This document shows, piece after piece, positions 1 through 6,458 of a stretch of DNA of 17,399 nt. Source of the DNA: an uncultured Christensenella sp. (GTDB lineage Bacteria > Bacillota > Clostridia > Christensenellales > Borkfalkiaceae); NCBI GenBank assembly GCA_910578765.1, contig CAJTRW010000014.1:1-17399 (forward strand), in the 5' to 3' direction. The stretch's first letter is position 1. Each line of letters opens with the position of its first letter. The position numbers and the translations under genes are program-made. A model generated the notes under the pieces. The model did not search any database. It had not been told where the DNA came from and was given only the letters and a program-made list of their open reading frames with translations.

Positions 1-20
1 AACAACCGCGTATTACTGTA

Positions 21-45
21 TCCGAAAAGTACATTGACTTTCGGA
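21..45. repeat. small imperfect inverted repeat near the left edge
   Basis: TCCGAAAAGT at 21-30 can pair with ACTTTCGGA at 37-45, with one bulged A and a 6-base loop. No T tract follows on the plus strand, so it is not a typical terminator. It may belong to the end of a gene left of the window or to the dispersed repeat that begins about 50 bases later. Its role is unknown. Confidence 0.3.
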
Positions 46-96
46 CGGATTAATTTCTGATTAATTGAAAGCTTAAAAGTTTTCATAATTTCAGTG

Positions 97-252
97 AAGG
101 GAACCGCCGTCAAGCCCCCTTACGTCATACTGAGGCTTGCCGAAGTATTTACAAGATTCTTCACCCCGTAAAGGGGTTCAGAATGACAATGAAGTGTGCA
201 AAGCGTAAGTCTTGCGCCTTCGGAATGACAAGAGACCTCGCGCAGAATGACA
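97..252. repeat. palindromic intergenic repeat (REP/MITE-like)
   Basis: GTCATACTGA at 124-133 is an inverted copy, with one mismatch, of TCAGAATGAC at 178-187. Inside lies a small hairpin, CCCC (164-167) with GGGG (173-176) and loop GTAAA. The motif C(A/G)GAATGACA then recurs in direct orientation at 179-188, 221-230 and 243-252. No convincing gene lies anywhere in 1-397; the only open frame here runs through the repeat and lacks coding character. From memory, palindromes built on GTCATTCTGAG/CTCAGAATGAC recur between genes in several Clostridia and Bacteroidota genomes, so this is probably one copy of a dispersed family. The rest of 1-397 shows only AT-rich sequence, a GCGCGT/ACGCGC inverted repeat at 288-304, and the terminator listed next. 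Confidence 0.6.
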
Positions 253-345
253 AACAGGGGCGCAACCGATCCGACCTTAACGCGACGGCGCGTATTAAAC
301 GCGCATTCGGGTTATTTGCTTTTTCGTAAAGCGGTCGGGTCAAAT

Positions 346-383
346 AAAAGAAAAAGCCGCAACGCTTGAAAGCGTTGCGGCTT
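346..383 (-). terminator. intrinsic terminator of the propeller-protein gene
   Basis: AAGCCGCAACGCTT (354-367) pairs perfectly with AAGCGTTGCGGCTT (370-383). In practice this is 13 pairs closed by a TGAA-type tetraloop. Read on the minus strand, the stem is followed by TTTTTCTTTT (355 down to 346), a good U tract. It lies 14 bases past the TAA stop of the minus-strand gene at 398-1621. Confidence 0.9.
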
Positions 384-397
384 ATAAATTAATTACC

Positions 398-1621
398 TTA
401 TTTGGAATACGGAAGTACGCTGTACACGTCTTTAAGCTTTTCACGGGTGTAAAGCCTGTATTTTTTACACGCGCATTCGAAAAGTACGTAAACCCTGTTG
501 TTCAAAGTGCACATGCCTTCCGACATGGAGGGTACGTCGTAAATATTCGTCAGCGCTTGCTTGTCGTTCATATCGACAAAGAATACCTGTAAAGATTTGT
601 CCGTGTAATTGTTTCCCGTTTTCGTAGTGACGCCGTCATAAGCAAAGTTTACGCCCGCGACGGAGGAAAAAGATTTTCCGTTTTCCGAAGCGTTGACTTT
701 ATTCCAGTCGAAGCATATCAAAGCGGAATTTTTCAGTCCGTAGCTTTGCGAAAGCACAAGCGTGCCGTTGTTGGAGCTTGACGTTCTGCCCGAAAAAGCT
801 ATGCCCTGTATTTTTTCGGGTATGGAATAAATTTTCTGTATTTTCGGAACTCTGTTTGCTTCGGCGACGTTATCGTCAAGCAATTTCTGCACGCCGTATT
901 CCGAGCCGTTATCGATACTGTATTCGTACATCAGCGCCGTGTTTTTATAACCGTTGGGTGTGGTGAGGCGGTGTGTCGTGTCCGTTTCCCAGTTGCCTTT
1001 ACGGTAAAATTCGCCTACATAAAGCTTGTCGTATCCGACGGAAGACGTGTTAGGATTGTCGTAATAGTAGCAAAAGTCGGCGCCGCAGTTGGCTTTGAAG
1101 GAGGAGGTGAAGGCTATCTTCTTTTCGAAATTGGTCGCTCCGTCCAAAAACTTGCCGGAAGCCTTGTCTACGATTTCGTGTATAATGTTTTTGCCTTTTT
1201 CACGGTATTGCTCGCTTGCCTTGGCGACGTAAACGGTGCTTTCGCTTGTGACCCAAAGCGTGTTTCCGTTAGTTGCAATGCCGCCGCAGTGTCCGTAATA
1301 GTCGGTATGTTCGCCGTCGGGGTTTTCCATTGTAACGTAGCCGAGATATCCGTCTGCGGAACCCGTAACGTATATGCGCGAGGGCGACTTGTCCGTCATG
1401 TAGGCGGTAATAAGAAAGTAGCTTTGGTCGTCCGCCTGATAAACGCCCATGCCCTGCGGCACGGCGCCTTCGTCCAGCCCGGGGATTGAAAATTCCTTTC
1501 TGAAATTTTTGCGCAGGTCGGGATAGCTGTCCCCCGCAAACCATACAATCAAAAATACGGCAATGAAAATCAGTACCGAAAAAACCGCCGTAAGCGAAAT
1601 AAACAGTTTGGTGTGCTTCAT
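398..1621 (-). CDS. membrane-anchored extracytoplasmic protein, probable beta-propeller, unknown function
   Basis: This 407-residue protein was not recognised as a named family. Residues 1-5 are basic and residues 7-28 form one hydrophobic helix, so the remaining ~375 residues are probably anchored outside the membrane. The body is rich in short beta-type segments. A G-(I/M)-(A/G/C) motif recurs at residues 56-59 (QGMG), 113-116 (GGIA), 272-275 (QGIA) and 368-371 (EGMC), often followed by a strand such as LWV or VYVLFE; this is typical of beta-propeller blades in the SMP-30/strictosidine-synthase or phytase-like style. H105 and H111 flank the second repeat, and seven cysteines lie between 112 and 385. 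The start is supported by GAGG (1633-1630) eight bases upstream and by a promoter. The gene is monocistronic, with its own terminator. No enzyme activity can be assigned. Confidence 0.85.
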   Translation of the reverse strand: MKHTKLFISLTAVFSVLIFIAVFLIVWFAGDSYPDLRKNFRKEFSIPGLDEGAVPQGMGVYQADDQSYFLITAYMTDKSPSRIYVTGSADGYLGYVTMENPDGEHTDYYGHCGGIATNGNTLWVTSESTVYVAKASEQYREKGKNIIHEIVDKASGKFLDGATNFEKKIAFTSSFKANCGADFCYYYDNPNTSSVGYDKLYVGEFYRKGNWETDTTHRLTTPNGYKNTALMYEYSIDNGSEYGVQKLLDDNVAEANRVPKIQKIYSIPEKIQGIAFSGRTSSSNNGTLVLSQSYGLKNSALICFDWNKVNASENGKSFSSVAGVNFAYDGVTTKTGNNYTDKSLQVFFVDMNDKQALTNIYDVPSMSEGMCTLNNRVYVLFECACKKYRLYTREKLKDVYSVLPYSK

Positions 1622-1641
1622 TTTATTTTCCTCTTTAAATT

Positions 1642-1670
1642 ATTGTACCAAACGGCTGAAAAAAAATCAA
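1642..1670 (-). promoter_or_regulatory. sigma-A promoter of the propeller-protein gene
   Basis: On the minus strand, TTGATT (1670-1665) and TACAAT (1647-1642) are 17 bases apart, 4/6 and 5/6 matches to consensus. Transcription would start near 1636, leaving a leader of about 15 bases that holds the GAGG ribosome binding site. Confidence 0.65.
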
Positions 1671-1681
1671 ATACTATTTAC

Positions 1682-1710
1682 TTGATATTTGCAAGGTTCT
1701 TCGTTATAAT
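1682..1710 (+). promoter_or_regulatory. sigma-A promoter of the M48 protease gene
   Basis: TTGATA (1682-1687) and a consensus TATAAT (1705-1710) are 17 bases apart, a near-ideal sigma-A promoter. The expected start site is at about 1716-1718, essentially on the ATG at 1718. The -35 box lies only 11 bases from the -35 of the divergent promoter, so one bound regulator could affect both. Confidence 0.75.
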
Positions 1711-1717
1711 ATAATAA

Positions 1718-2614
1718 ATGAATATAATATTGTTTTTCTGGAACCTGATAAAGCCCAAAAACTGGCTTATTCTTTTAAGTATGATAATAAACGTGGGCAT
1801 ATGCGTCGCGCTTGCCGCGTACGTTTCTTATCTTTTCGGGCTTGAAAACAGGTACATACTTTATATTTCGCTCGGCGTGGTAGGGCTTTACGCTCTGCTT
1901 GAAATCATTATGCTTACGCCCGTGGGGGAAGCCGTTTTGCGCAGCAAAATGAAGATGAAGCCCCTGCCGGAAACGTCGTTTGTGTATTCCGTTTTCGAAA
2001 CGGTGCGTGCAAGGACGGAAAGCTTTAACAAGTGGTTATCACCGCGCGTAAAATTATATTACACGCCTACTAACGACGTAAACGCCTTCGCGCTCGGCTC
2101 GCGTACGGTATGCGTAACAAGCGGACTCACTTATCTTCCGCCCTCGCAGATAGAAGGCATTCTGGCGCACGAGTTCGGACATATCAACTATTACGATTCA
2201 TACGTTTCCGTAGTGGCGCGGCACGGCAACCTGCTGTTTTACATAGCCGTAGTTCTGGTAACGCAGTTTATATCGCTTTTCGCGTTCGTTTTCGATACTG
2301 CAATTTCAAAGCGTTTCGGAAACGCGTATTTTTTCAGACTTGCCGTAAATTTTGTCGGAAATATGTTAATAACCTTAGTGTCGCTGATAAGCGGCGTGCT
2401 GTTCTGCGCGCGCAGCAGGATAGTGGAATATAAGGCGGACGCTTTTGCCGCGAAGATAGGCGAGGGCAGGAACCTGCGCGACGGACTTATAACCATTTCC
2501 GGCGGCGGCGCACCTGCGAAAAAGACGAGCCTGTACGAAAAAATGATGGGCACTCATCCGCCCACAAACAAGCGTATAGAAAAATTGAACGCTCTTATAG
2601 GATACGGGGTATGA
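1718..2614 (+). CDS. M48-family membrane zinc metalloprotease (HtpX-like)
   Basis: This 298-residue integral membrane zinc peptidase is related to HtpX/Ste24, enzymes that degrade or process membrane proteins, often under envelope stress. The zinc-binding HEFGH sits at residues 151-155, and the third ligand is probably E237 in EYKAD. Hydrophobic segments lie at about 14-40, 46-66, 172-195 and 207-230. The region VNAFALGSRTVCVTSGL (121-137) is the usual strand upstream of the HExxH helix in this family. Length is normal for HtpX. No Shine-Dalgarno sequence precedes the ATG, and the promoter's predicted start site falls on it, so the mRNA may be leaderless; later ATG codons also lack a ribosome binding site. 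The downstream lipoprotein gene overlaps by ATGA, so the two are cotranscribed. The exact subfamily is uncertain, so no symbol is given. Confidence 0.93.
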   Translation: MNIILFFWNLIKPKNWLILLSMIINVGICVALAAYVSYLFGLENRYILYISLGVVGLYALLEIIMLTPVGEAVLRSKMKMKPLPETSFVYSVFETVRARTESFNKWLSPRVKLYYTPTNDVNAFALGSRTVCVTSGLTYLPPSQIEGILAHEFGHINYYDSYVSVVARHGNLLFYIAVVLVTQFISLFAFVFDTAISKRFGNAYFFRLAVNFVGNMLITLVSLISGVLFCARSRIVEYKADAFAAKIGEGRNLRDGLITISGGGAPAKKTSLYEKMMGTHPPTNKRIEKLNALIGYGV

Positions 2615-3459
2615 AAAGATTTATAAAATATTCGTTTTTTGCATTGGCGTTTTCGCTGTGCGCGGCGCTTTTTGCCGGCTGCGCGGGATGCGTCTGGTTT
2701 CCGTTTGCATTCACTAAAAGTTGTAAAAGTTGCTCTCGCTACCCGTCGTCGCTGCAATCCCTGCGGCGGGCGGGCTGGCTGTCCTTCTCCGACGGTGAGA
2801 ACCGTTTGGGCTTCCGCATAACAGACGGCAATTATTTCGGCGGGTACGGTTATATAACGGTGGAAGGCGAAAGTACGAAAGCCTTTTTCGATATTAACGG
2901 CTATTACGGAAAGATAAACGTTTATCTTGTCGACGAAATTACAAACGACAACGCGCTTTTTATTTTCGAAGCCGAATACGTGAATAAGAACGGCAAACAG
3001 GGCATTAAAATAGAGTCCACGGTCAGATCCGCTTCGGGCGACGATTACACGGGCGTATTTCTTAATATGACCAAAGTTACCGACAAATCGCAGATAAAGC
3101 CGTATGAATATTTTGTCACGTTTTCGGACACGGACGGAAATTTGCGTGTAAGAGGCGGCGAATATTCCAATTTGTTTACGACCCGTCTTTACGGTTGTGC
3201 GACCGTGGTGACGGAGGGACGCGACCGCGAAGTCGAAATAGAAATATTTTTCAGGGACGATTTCACTTTCGCAATTTACGATTTGACTTCAATGTCATCG
3301 GTATTGGTTGACGCGGACAATAAGCCGGTTGTTTACGGTACTTACGAACGTATCGAAGAAAAGACGTATTCGCTTTATATAATCAATGACGGGCTTTTTA
3401 CTACCGACGTCGCGCGGGAACAGTTTTCGGCTTATCCGTATATAACGCTTTGCGCGTAA
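2611..3459 (+). CDS. lipoprotein of unknown function
   Basis: This 282-residue protein has a type II signal sequence: basic residues at 2-6, a hydrophobic stretch at 7-22, and a lipobox LFAGC with C24 as the likely lipidated cysteine (phenylalanine at -3 is less common but accepted). C27, C38 and C41 follow closely, giving a cysteine-rich start to the mature protein. The rest looks beta-rich, alternating aromatic, glycine and charged residues (for example GYGYITVEG near 76-84), and has no motif I recognise. The ATG overlaps the stop of the M48 protease gene in ATGA (2611-2614), which implies translational coupling. A substrate or partner of the protease is possible but is only an inference from position. 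A terminator follows 6 bases after the stop. Confidence 0.85.
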   Translation: MKRFIKYSFFALAFSLCAALFAGCAGCVWFPFAFTKSCKSCSRYPSSLQSLRRAGWLSFSDGENRLGFRITDGNYFGGYGYITVEGESTKAFFDINGYYGKINVYLVDEITNDNALFIFEAEYVNKNGKQGIKIESTVRSASGDDYTGVFLNMTKVTDKSQIKPYEYFVTFSDTDGNLRVRGGEYSNLFTTRLYGCATVVTEGRDREVEIEIFFRDDFTFAIYDLTSMSSVLVDADNKPVVYGTYERIEEKTYSLYIINDGLFTTDVAREQFSAYPYITLCA

Positions 3460-3465
3460 ACGAAT

Positions 3466-3499
3466 AAAAAACATTCCGTTTTTTACGGAATGTTTTTTT
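3466..3499 (+). terminator. strong, bidirectional-looking intrinsic terminator
   Basis: AAAAAACATTCCGT (3466-3479) pairs with ACGGAATGTTTTTT (3485-3498) across a T5 loop, and a run of seven T ends at 3499. The A run on the left arm becomes a U tract on the minus strand, so it could also stop transcription arriving from the right. It follows the lipoprotein gene. Confidence 0.9.
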
Positions 3500-3504
3500 A
3501 ATGA

Positions 3505-3544
3505 AAAATTTTAAAACGCCTTACCCGCGGTAAAGGGGAAGGCG
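3505..3544 (-). terminator. intrinsic terminator of the minus-strand rqcH group
   Basis: CGCCTT (3517-3522) pairs with AAGGCG (3539-3544). After one A/G mismatch, CCC (3524-3526) pairs with GGG (3535-3537). On the minus strand the stem is followed by TTTTAAAATTTTT (3516 down to 3504). It lies 10 bases past the TAA stop of the last minus-strand gene. The stem is weaker than that of its neighbour at 3466-3499. Confidence 0.6.
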
Positions 3545-3553
3545 CGAAGAAAA

Positions 3554-3913
3554 TTATCCGAAAATCCCCTTTAAAATCAATCCGAAAATAAACGTCGCCG
3601 CCGCGCCTATAAACGCCAGCATTATGCGGAAAGCTATGTCGCGCTGGCGTTGCAGTGCGGCGCGCTTATATGCGAAGCCGTTTTCTTTAAGGTTGATAAC
3701 GTACATTTTTTCGCCCTTCCGCTCTGAAATTATAAGGTCGAAATATCCGTCGTTTTTCAAATCGTTCAAAATGCCGTCTATTTTTTCGGGGGTGAATTTT
3801 TTCTTTGCGGGAAGTACGGACAGAATATCCACGGGTGAGACCAGACAGCCCTCCGTGCCGTCGCACAGGCTGTACACCGCGGACATGACGCAGTTTTCGT
3901 TTTTGGAAAGCAT
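3554..3913 (-). CDS. small winged-helix-like protein with C-terminal membrane helix (paralogue 2)
   Basis: This 119-residue protein of unknown function has two parts. Residues 1-78 look like a small winged-helix fold: helices, then the turn NDGYFDL (54-60), a charged hairpin (ISERKGEKM) and a strand (YVINLK). Residues 93-118 are a hydrophobic helix near the C-terminus, so the protein is probably tail-anchored with its head in the cytoplasm. It is a clear relative of the protein encoded just upstream, which has NDGYIDL and MYCVAPLK at the matching places. The ATG lies one base after the upstream TAG (TAGCATG) and has no ribosome binding site of its own, suggesting coupled translation. DNA binding is not demonstrated; the fold could equally serve protein contacts. 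Confidence 0.75.
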   Translation of the reverse strand: MLSKNENCVMSAVYSLCDGTEGCLVSPVDILSVLPAKKKFTPEKIDGILNDLKNDGYFDLIISERKGEKMYVINLKENGFAYKRAALQRQRDIAFRIMLAFIGAAATFIFGLILKGIFG

Positions 3914-3914
3914 G

Positions 3915-4292
3915 CTATACGAAAGCGAATATCACCGAAATTATCAGACTGCCCAGCGCGCCGCCGACGAAAGCCGAAAAGAAAACGGGGTCGAAAAATT
4001 TTCTGCGTTCTGTTTCTTCGGCATAACTTTCTTCGACGTCGCCGTCGTCTTCAGGCTGTTCTTCCGCGTAGTCTTTAAGCGGCGCGACGCAGTACATATC
4101 CCCGCGGGAATATTTTAAGTCGATATAGCCGTCGTTTCTCAAAGCCGTAAGCACCCTGTCAAGCTCTCTGTCGGAGGTTTCGCACCCTTCGGGAAAAGCT
4201 TCGTAAAATTCGTCTTCGGCTATAATGACGTATCGTCCCGCAGGACTTAAAGAATGTATTTTTTCCAGTACGGCGATGCAATTTCTGTCCAT
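3915..4292 (-). CDS. small winged-helix-like protein with C-terminal membrane helix (paralogue 1)
   Basis: This 125-residue protein of unknown function is a paralogue of its downstream neighbour. Residues 1-73 form the helical and winged-helix-like head, with NDGYIDLKYSRG at 53-64 and MYCVAPLK at 66-73. A highly acidic linker follows (76-94, mainly E and D). Residues 99-125 are a hydrophobic helix running to the very C-terminus, which suggests a tail anchor. The ATG has no Shine-Dalgarno sequence. On the minus strand a TATTAT box (4305-4300) sits seven bases before the ATG, but its -35 region is poor, so a separate promoter is only possible; otherwise the gene is read through from the rqcH group 48 bases upstream. 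Confidence 0.75.
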   Translation of the reverse strand: MDRNCIAVLEKIHSLSPAGRYVIIAEDEFYEAFPEGCETSDRELDRVLTALRNDGYIDLKYSRGDMYCVAPLKDYAEEQPEDDGDVEESYAEETERRKFFDPVFFSAFVGGALGSLIISVIFAFV

Positions 4293-4340
4293 ATTACTTA
4301 TAATATTGACGGATTTTGCCGTGTTTTATACCTGTTGCGT

Positions 4341-4646
4341 TTATTTTACCGCCGACCAGATAATTCCGCCCGCAAAAACTGCAACGGACAGCCCCAGCGC
4401 GACGTACGCGCAAACCGTGACAAATATGAGATTTTTGAAATTATTCTTCTTTTTCTGCACGTTTGCGAATGTAAGCGAGGCAAGGCTGAGCAATACGGAG
4501 GATATAAGCGCATAAATCCCGAGCTTGGTAAACATAAGCCCGAACGCCGCGATTGCGGCTATAGTAAGAGCTATCGAAACATATGCGAACGCCTTGCCCG
4601 TGTACGGCGCGAGAGGAGTGCGGTTTTCGTCTTTTTTCCTATTCAT
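4341..4646 (-). CDS. small three-helix integral membrane protein, unknown
   Basis: This 101-residue protein is predicted to have three membrane helices, at about 18-38, 41-61 and 73-96. A basic loop (KKKNNFKN) separates the second and third helices, and the N-terminus is basic and hydrophilic. I chose the ATG at 4646 over one at 4685: it overlaps the end of the rqcH gene by 8 bases (ATGAATAG), whereas the longer form would overlap 47 bases and add a basic tail with no sign of selection. Translation is probably coupled to rqcH. The general look resembles the small DUF4190-type membrane proteins, but no diagnostic motif is visible and the function is unknown. Confidence 0.7.
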   Translation of the reverse strand: MNRKKDENRTPLAPYTGKAFAYVSIALTIAAIAAFGLMFTKLGIYALISSVLLSLASLTFANVQKKKNNFKNLIFVTVCAYVALGLSVAVFAGGIIWSAVK

Positions 4647-6306
4647 TTTTTTTCGCCTTTTCGCCGTGACCGTCAGGGTCGGCAAGCAGAGTTTCGTAAT
4701 TTGTGTAAATTACGAAGCCCGCGTTGCTTTTCGGCGGTTTTTTTACGTATTTTTTGCGCGTGTAATCAACGGGAATTTTATTCCCTTCCCTGCCGTCGGA
4801 GTAATACGCGCATATTTCTGCGGCGGTCAGAAGAACGTTGTCGGGCACTTCGCGCCCGCCTGTAACGATACCGACGTGGGAGGAGTGGTACTTTTGCGTA
4901 TGAAGCCAAATATCCTCGGGTGCGAGACTTCTTGTAAGTCTGTCGTTCTGCACGTTGTTGCGCCCGGCGAGAATTTCAAAGCCGTCGGCAAAATAAACCC
5001 TGTAAGGTATTTCAGCCGGCTTTTTTTTGCGCTCCGGCGGAAGCTTCAAAAGCCCTAATTGAGTAAGCTCCTGTTCGGTTTCTTCCAAATCGAAAATATT
5101 TTCGGCTGCGCGGATATTGCTTGCGATTCCGTTAAGGTAATCAAGTTTTTGCAAAGTTTCGTCCTGCTGTAAGCAAACGCTTGTCTGCGTCCGTTTAAGC
5201 TTAGCGTATTTTTTATAGTATTTCTGCGCGTTCTGGGCGGGCGTCAAAGCCGTGTCAAGCTGTATTTCAACCGTGCCGCCGTTAGCGTCGTAATAGTTTA
5301 CCGCTTTAAATCTGTCGTCGCCGCGTTTTACGGCGTATAAGTTAGCGGTTAAAAGCTCGCCTTTCAGCTTTATATCTTCTGCGTCGCGGCAGTCGAGAAG
5401 CTTCTGCCGTATTGCCGCAAGCCGTTTTTCCGTTTTTTTGACCGCCGCCGAAAGCGCGCTTTCAAGCCTGTGCTTTTTTCCCGAAAAAAGCTTTTTGTTA
5501 TACACGTAGGAATAATATTCGCTTTGCGCCTGCAAAAGATCGGGATAAATTTTTTTATCCTTTTCCGACGAACGCACTTTGAAATCGTGCGGGTTGCCGT
5601 CAAGGTAAGTTACGCACGGTTCGCGCCGCATATTGAAAATATAGTCGTAAATTTCACTGCCCGTAGGGTTTCCGCCGTAAAAATTTACAATTTCCAAAGC
5701 GGTGGCGTAGCAAATCCCCTTTATTTTTTCGCTTATCTGTTTGGCTTTGTCGGGGCAGGGCGTCAGTAAAACGCAGTCCATTGCGGCAACGTCGTCGGGA
5801 TTGATTTTATCCTGCGGCTCGGGCGGTTGATATTTTACCCCGCCGAAAAGCACTCTCTTTGTATTGTCGCCGATAGCCGTAGTTTTAAGCGCGCCCACAA
5901 TAACGCCGTTTTCGCACAGTACGGCGTTTGAGTATTTGCCCATTATTTCAAAATACAGCCGCATTACGGACGCGGAGAAGTCCGACACGCATTTCAGGTC
6001 GAAGTATATAATTCTTTCGAAGTCGGGTTGTCTTACGTCTGAAATTTCGGCGTTTTGAAGATGTTTTCTCAAAAGCATGCAAAAATTAGGCGCGTTTTGC
6101 GGAACGGGTTTTTCGTCCGCGGACAGCGAAAGGCGCGAATCCTGCGCCGAAAGACAGGCGTCGAGTTTAACGTTGCCCTTGGCGGTGTATATAATAAACG
6201 TAAGCTCGTCGCGCGCGGGCTGTGTGATTTTGGAAATTTTACCGCCCGTAAGCGCGTTTTTCAATTCTTCCGCTATATATTTAATTGTAAAAGCGTCCTG
6301 CGGCAT
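4639..6306 (-). CDS. rqcH: RqcH / NFACT-family ribosome quality control protein (Rqc2 homologue, formerly fibronectin-binding protein A)
   Basis: NFACT proteins bind stalled large ribosomal subunits and tRNA-Ala; in Bacillus, RqcH adds C-terminal alanine tails that mark the stalled nascent chain for degradation. This 555-residue copy has the expected length and order: NFACT-N (1 to about 220, starting MPQDAFTIKYIAEEL, with FCMLLRKHL at 75-83), a helical and coiled-coil middle (about 255-415), and NFACT-R/DUF814 (about 434-545), including GRNN at 448-451, DIWLHTQKYHSSHVGI at 465-480 and a Lys-rich VDYTRKKYVKKPPK stretch. The functionally essential Asp-Arg of RqcH (97-98 in B. subtilis) is Glu97-Arg98 here. 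The start is supported by GGAG (6318-6315) eight bases upstream and by a promoter. It leads the minus-strand group and is divergent from tig. Older adhesin names for this family are probably misleading. Confidence 0.95.
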   Translation of the reverse strand: MPQDAFTIKYIAEELKNALTGGKISKITQPARDELTFIIYTAKGNVKLDACLSAQDSRLSLSADEKPVPQNAPNFCMLLRKHLQNAEISDVRQPDFERIIYFDLKCVSDFSASVMRLYFEIMGKYSNAVLCENGVIVGALKTTAIGDNTKRVLFGGVKYQPPEPQDKINPDDVAAMDCVLLTPCPDKAKQISEKIKGICYATALEIVNFYGGNPTGSEIYDYIFNMRREPCVTYLDGNPHDFKVRSSEKDKKIYPDLLQAQSEYYSYVYNKKLFSGKKHRLESALSAAVKKTEKRLAAIRQKLLDCRDAEDIKLKGELLTANLYAVKRGDDRFKAVNYYDANGGTVEIQLDTALTPAQNAQKYYKKYAKLKRTQTSVCLQQDETLQKLDYLNGIASNIRAAENIFDLEETEQELTQLGLLKLPPERKKKPAEIPYRVYFADGFEILAGRNNVQNDRLTRSLAPEDIWLHTQKYHSSHVGIVTGGREVPDNVLLTAAEICAYYSDGREGNKIPVDYTRKKYVKKPPKSNAGFVIYTNYETLLADPDGHGEKAKKNE

Positions 6307-6329
6307 AAATTTTTCTCCGTTGCAATTTA

Positions 6330-6358
6330 ATTATAAACCAAAAAAATTCAAAAGTAAA
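6330..6358 (-). promoter_or_regulatory. candidate sigma-A promoter of rqcH
   Basis: On the minus strand, TTTACT (6358-6353) and a consensus TATAAT (6335-6330) are 17 bases apart. Transcription would start near 6323, giving a leader of about 17 bases that contains the GGAG at 6318-6315. The -35 box is a 4/6 match. Confidence 0.6.
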
Positions 6359-6382
6359 TTTAAATGCGGTACGGCAAAACGC

Positions 6383-6411
6383 TTTTCAAAATTTTTGTAT
6401 TGTGTTAAAAT
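6383..6411 (+). promoter_or_regulatory. candidate sigma-A promoter of the tig-clpP-clpX-lon-ysxC operon
   Basis: TTTTCA (6383-6388) and TAAAAT (6406-6411) are 17 bases apart, matching consensus at 4/6 and 5/6. A second possible -10, TATAAA at 6420-6425, has no well-spaced -35. I saw no CIRCE (TTAGCACTC/GAGTGCTAA) or CtsR-type (GGTCAAA) repeat in 6307-6458, so HrcA or CtsR control of this promoter is not supported. Confidence 0.45.
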
Positions 6412-6458
6412 ATGCTTTGTATAAAAAATAAATTCAATATTACTTTCAGGAGATTAAA

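Noticed and set aside
161..343. 60-residue open frame on the minus strand in the left intergenic region
   Set aside because: It runs through the palindromic repeat, starts next to the terminator and has no ribosome binding site or sensible protein character.
971..1489. 172-residue open frame on the plus strand, opposite the propeller gene
   Set aside because: It lies wholly inside the opposite-strand gene, which has a promoter, ribosome binding site, signal anchor and terminator. The open frame has repetitive V/G/A composition, no ribosome binding site and no recognisable domain.
4647..4685. Upstream ATG at 4685 for the small membrane protein
   Set aside because: It would overlap rqcH by 47 bases and add 13 residues of basic sequence. 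The ATG at 4646 with an 8-base overlap is the typical coupled arrangement.
6307..6458. CIRCE or CtsR operator in front of the chaperone/protease operon
   Set aside because: I searched the gap by eye for TTAGCACTC/GAGTGCTAA and GGTCAAA repeats and found neither.
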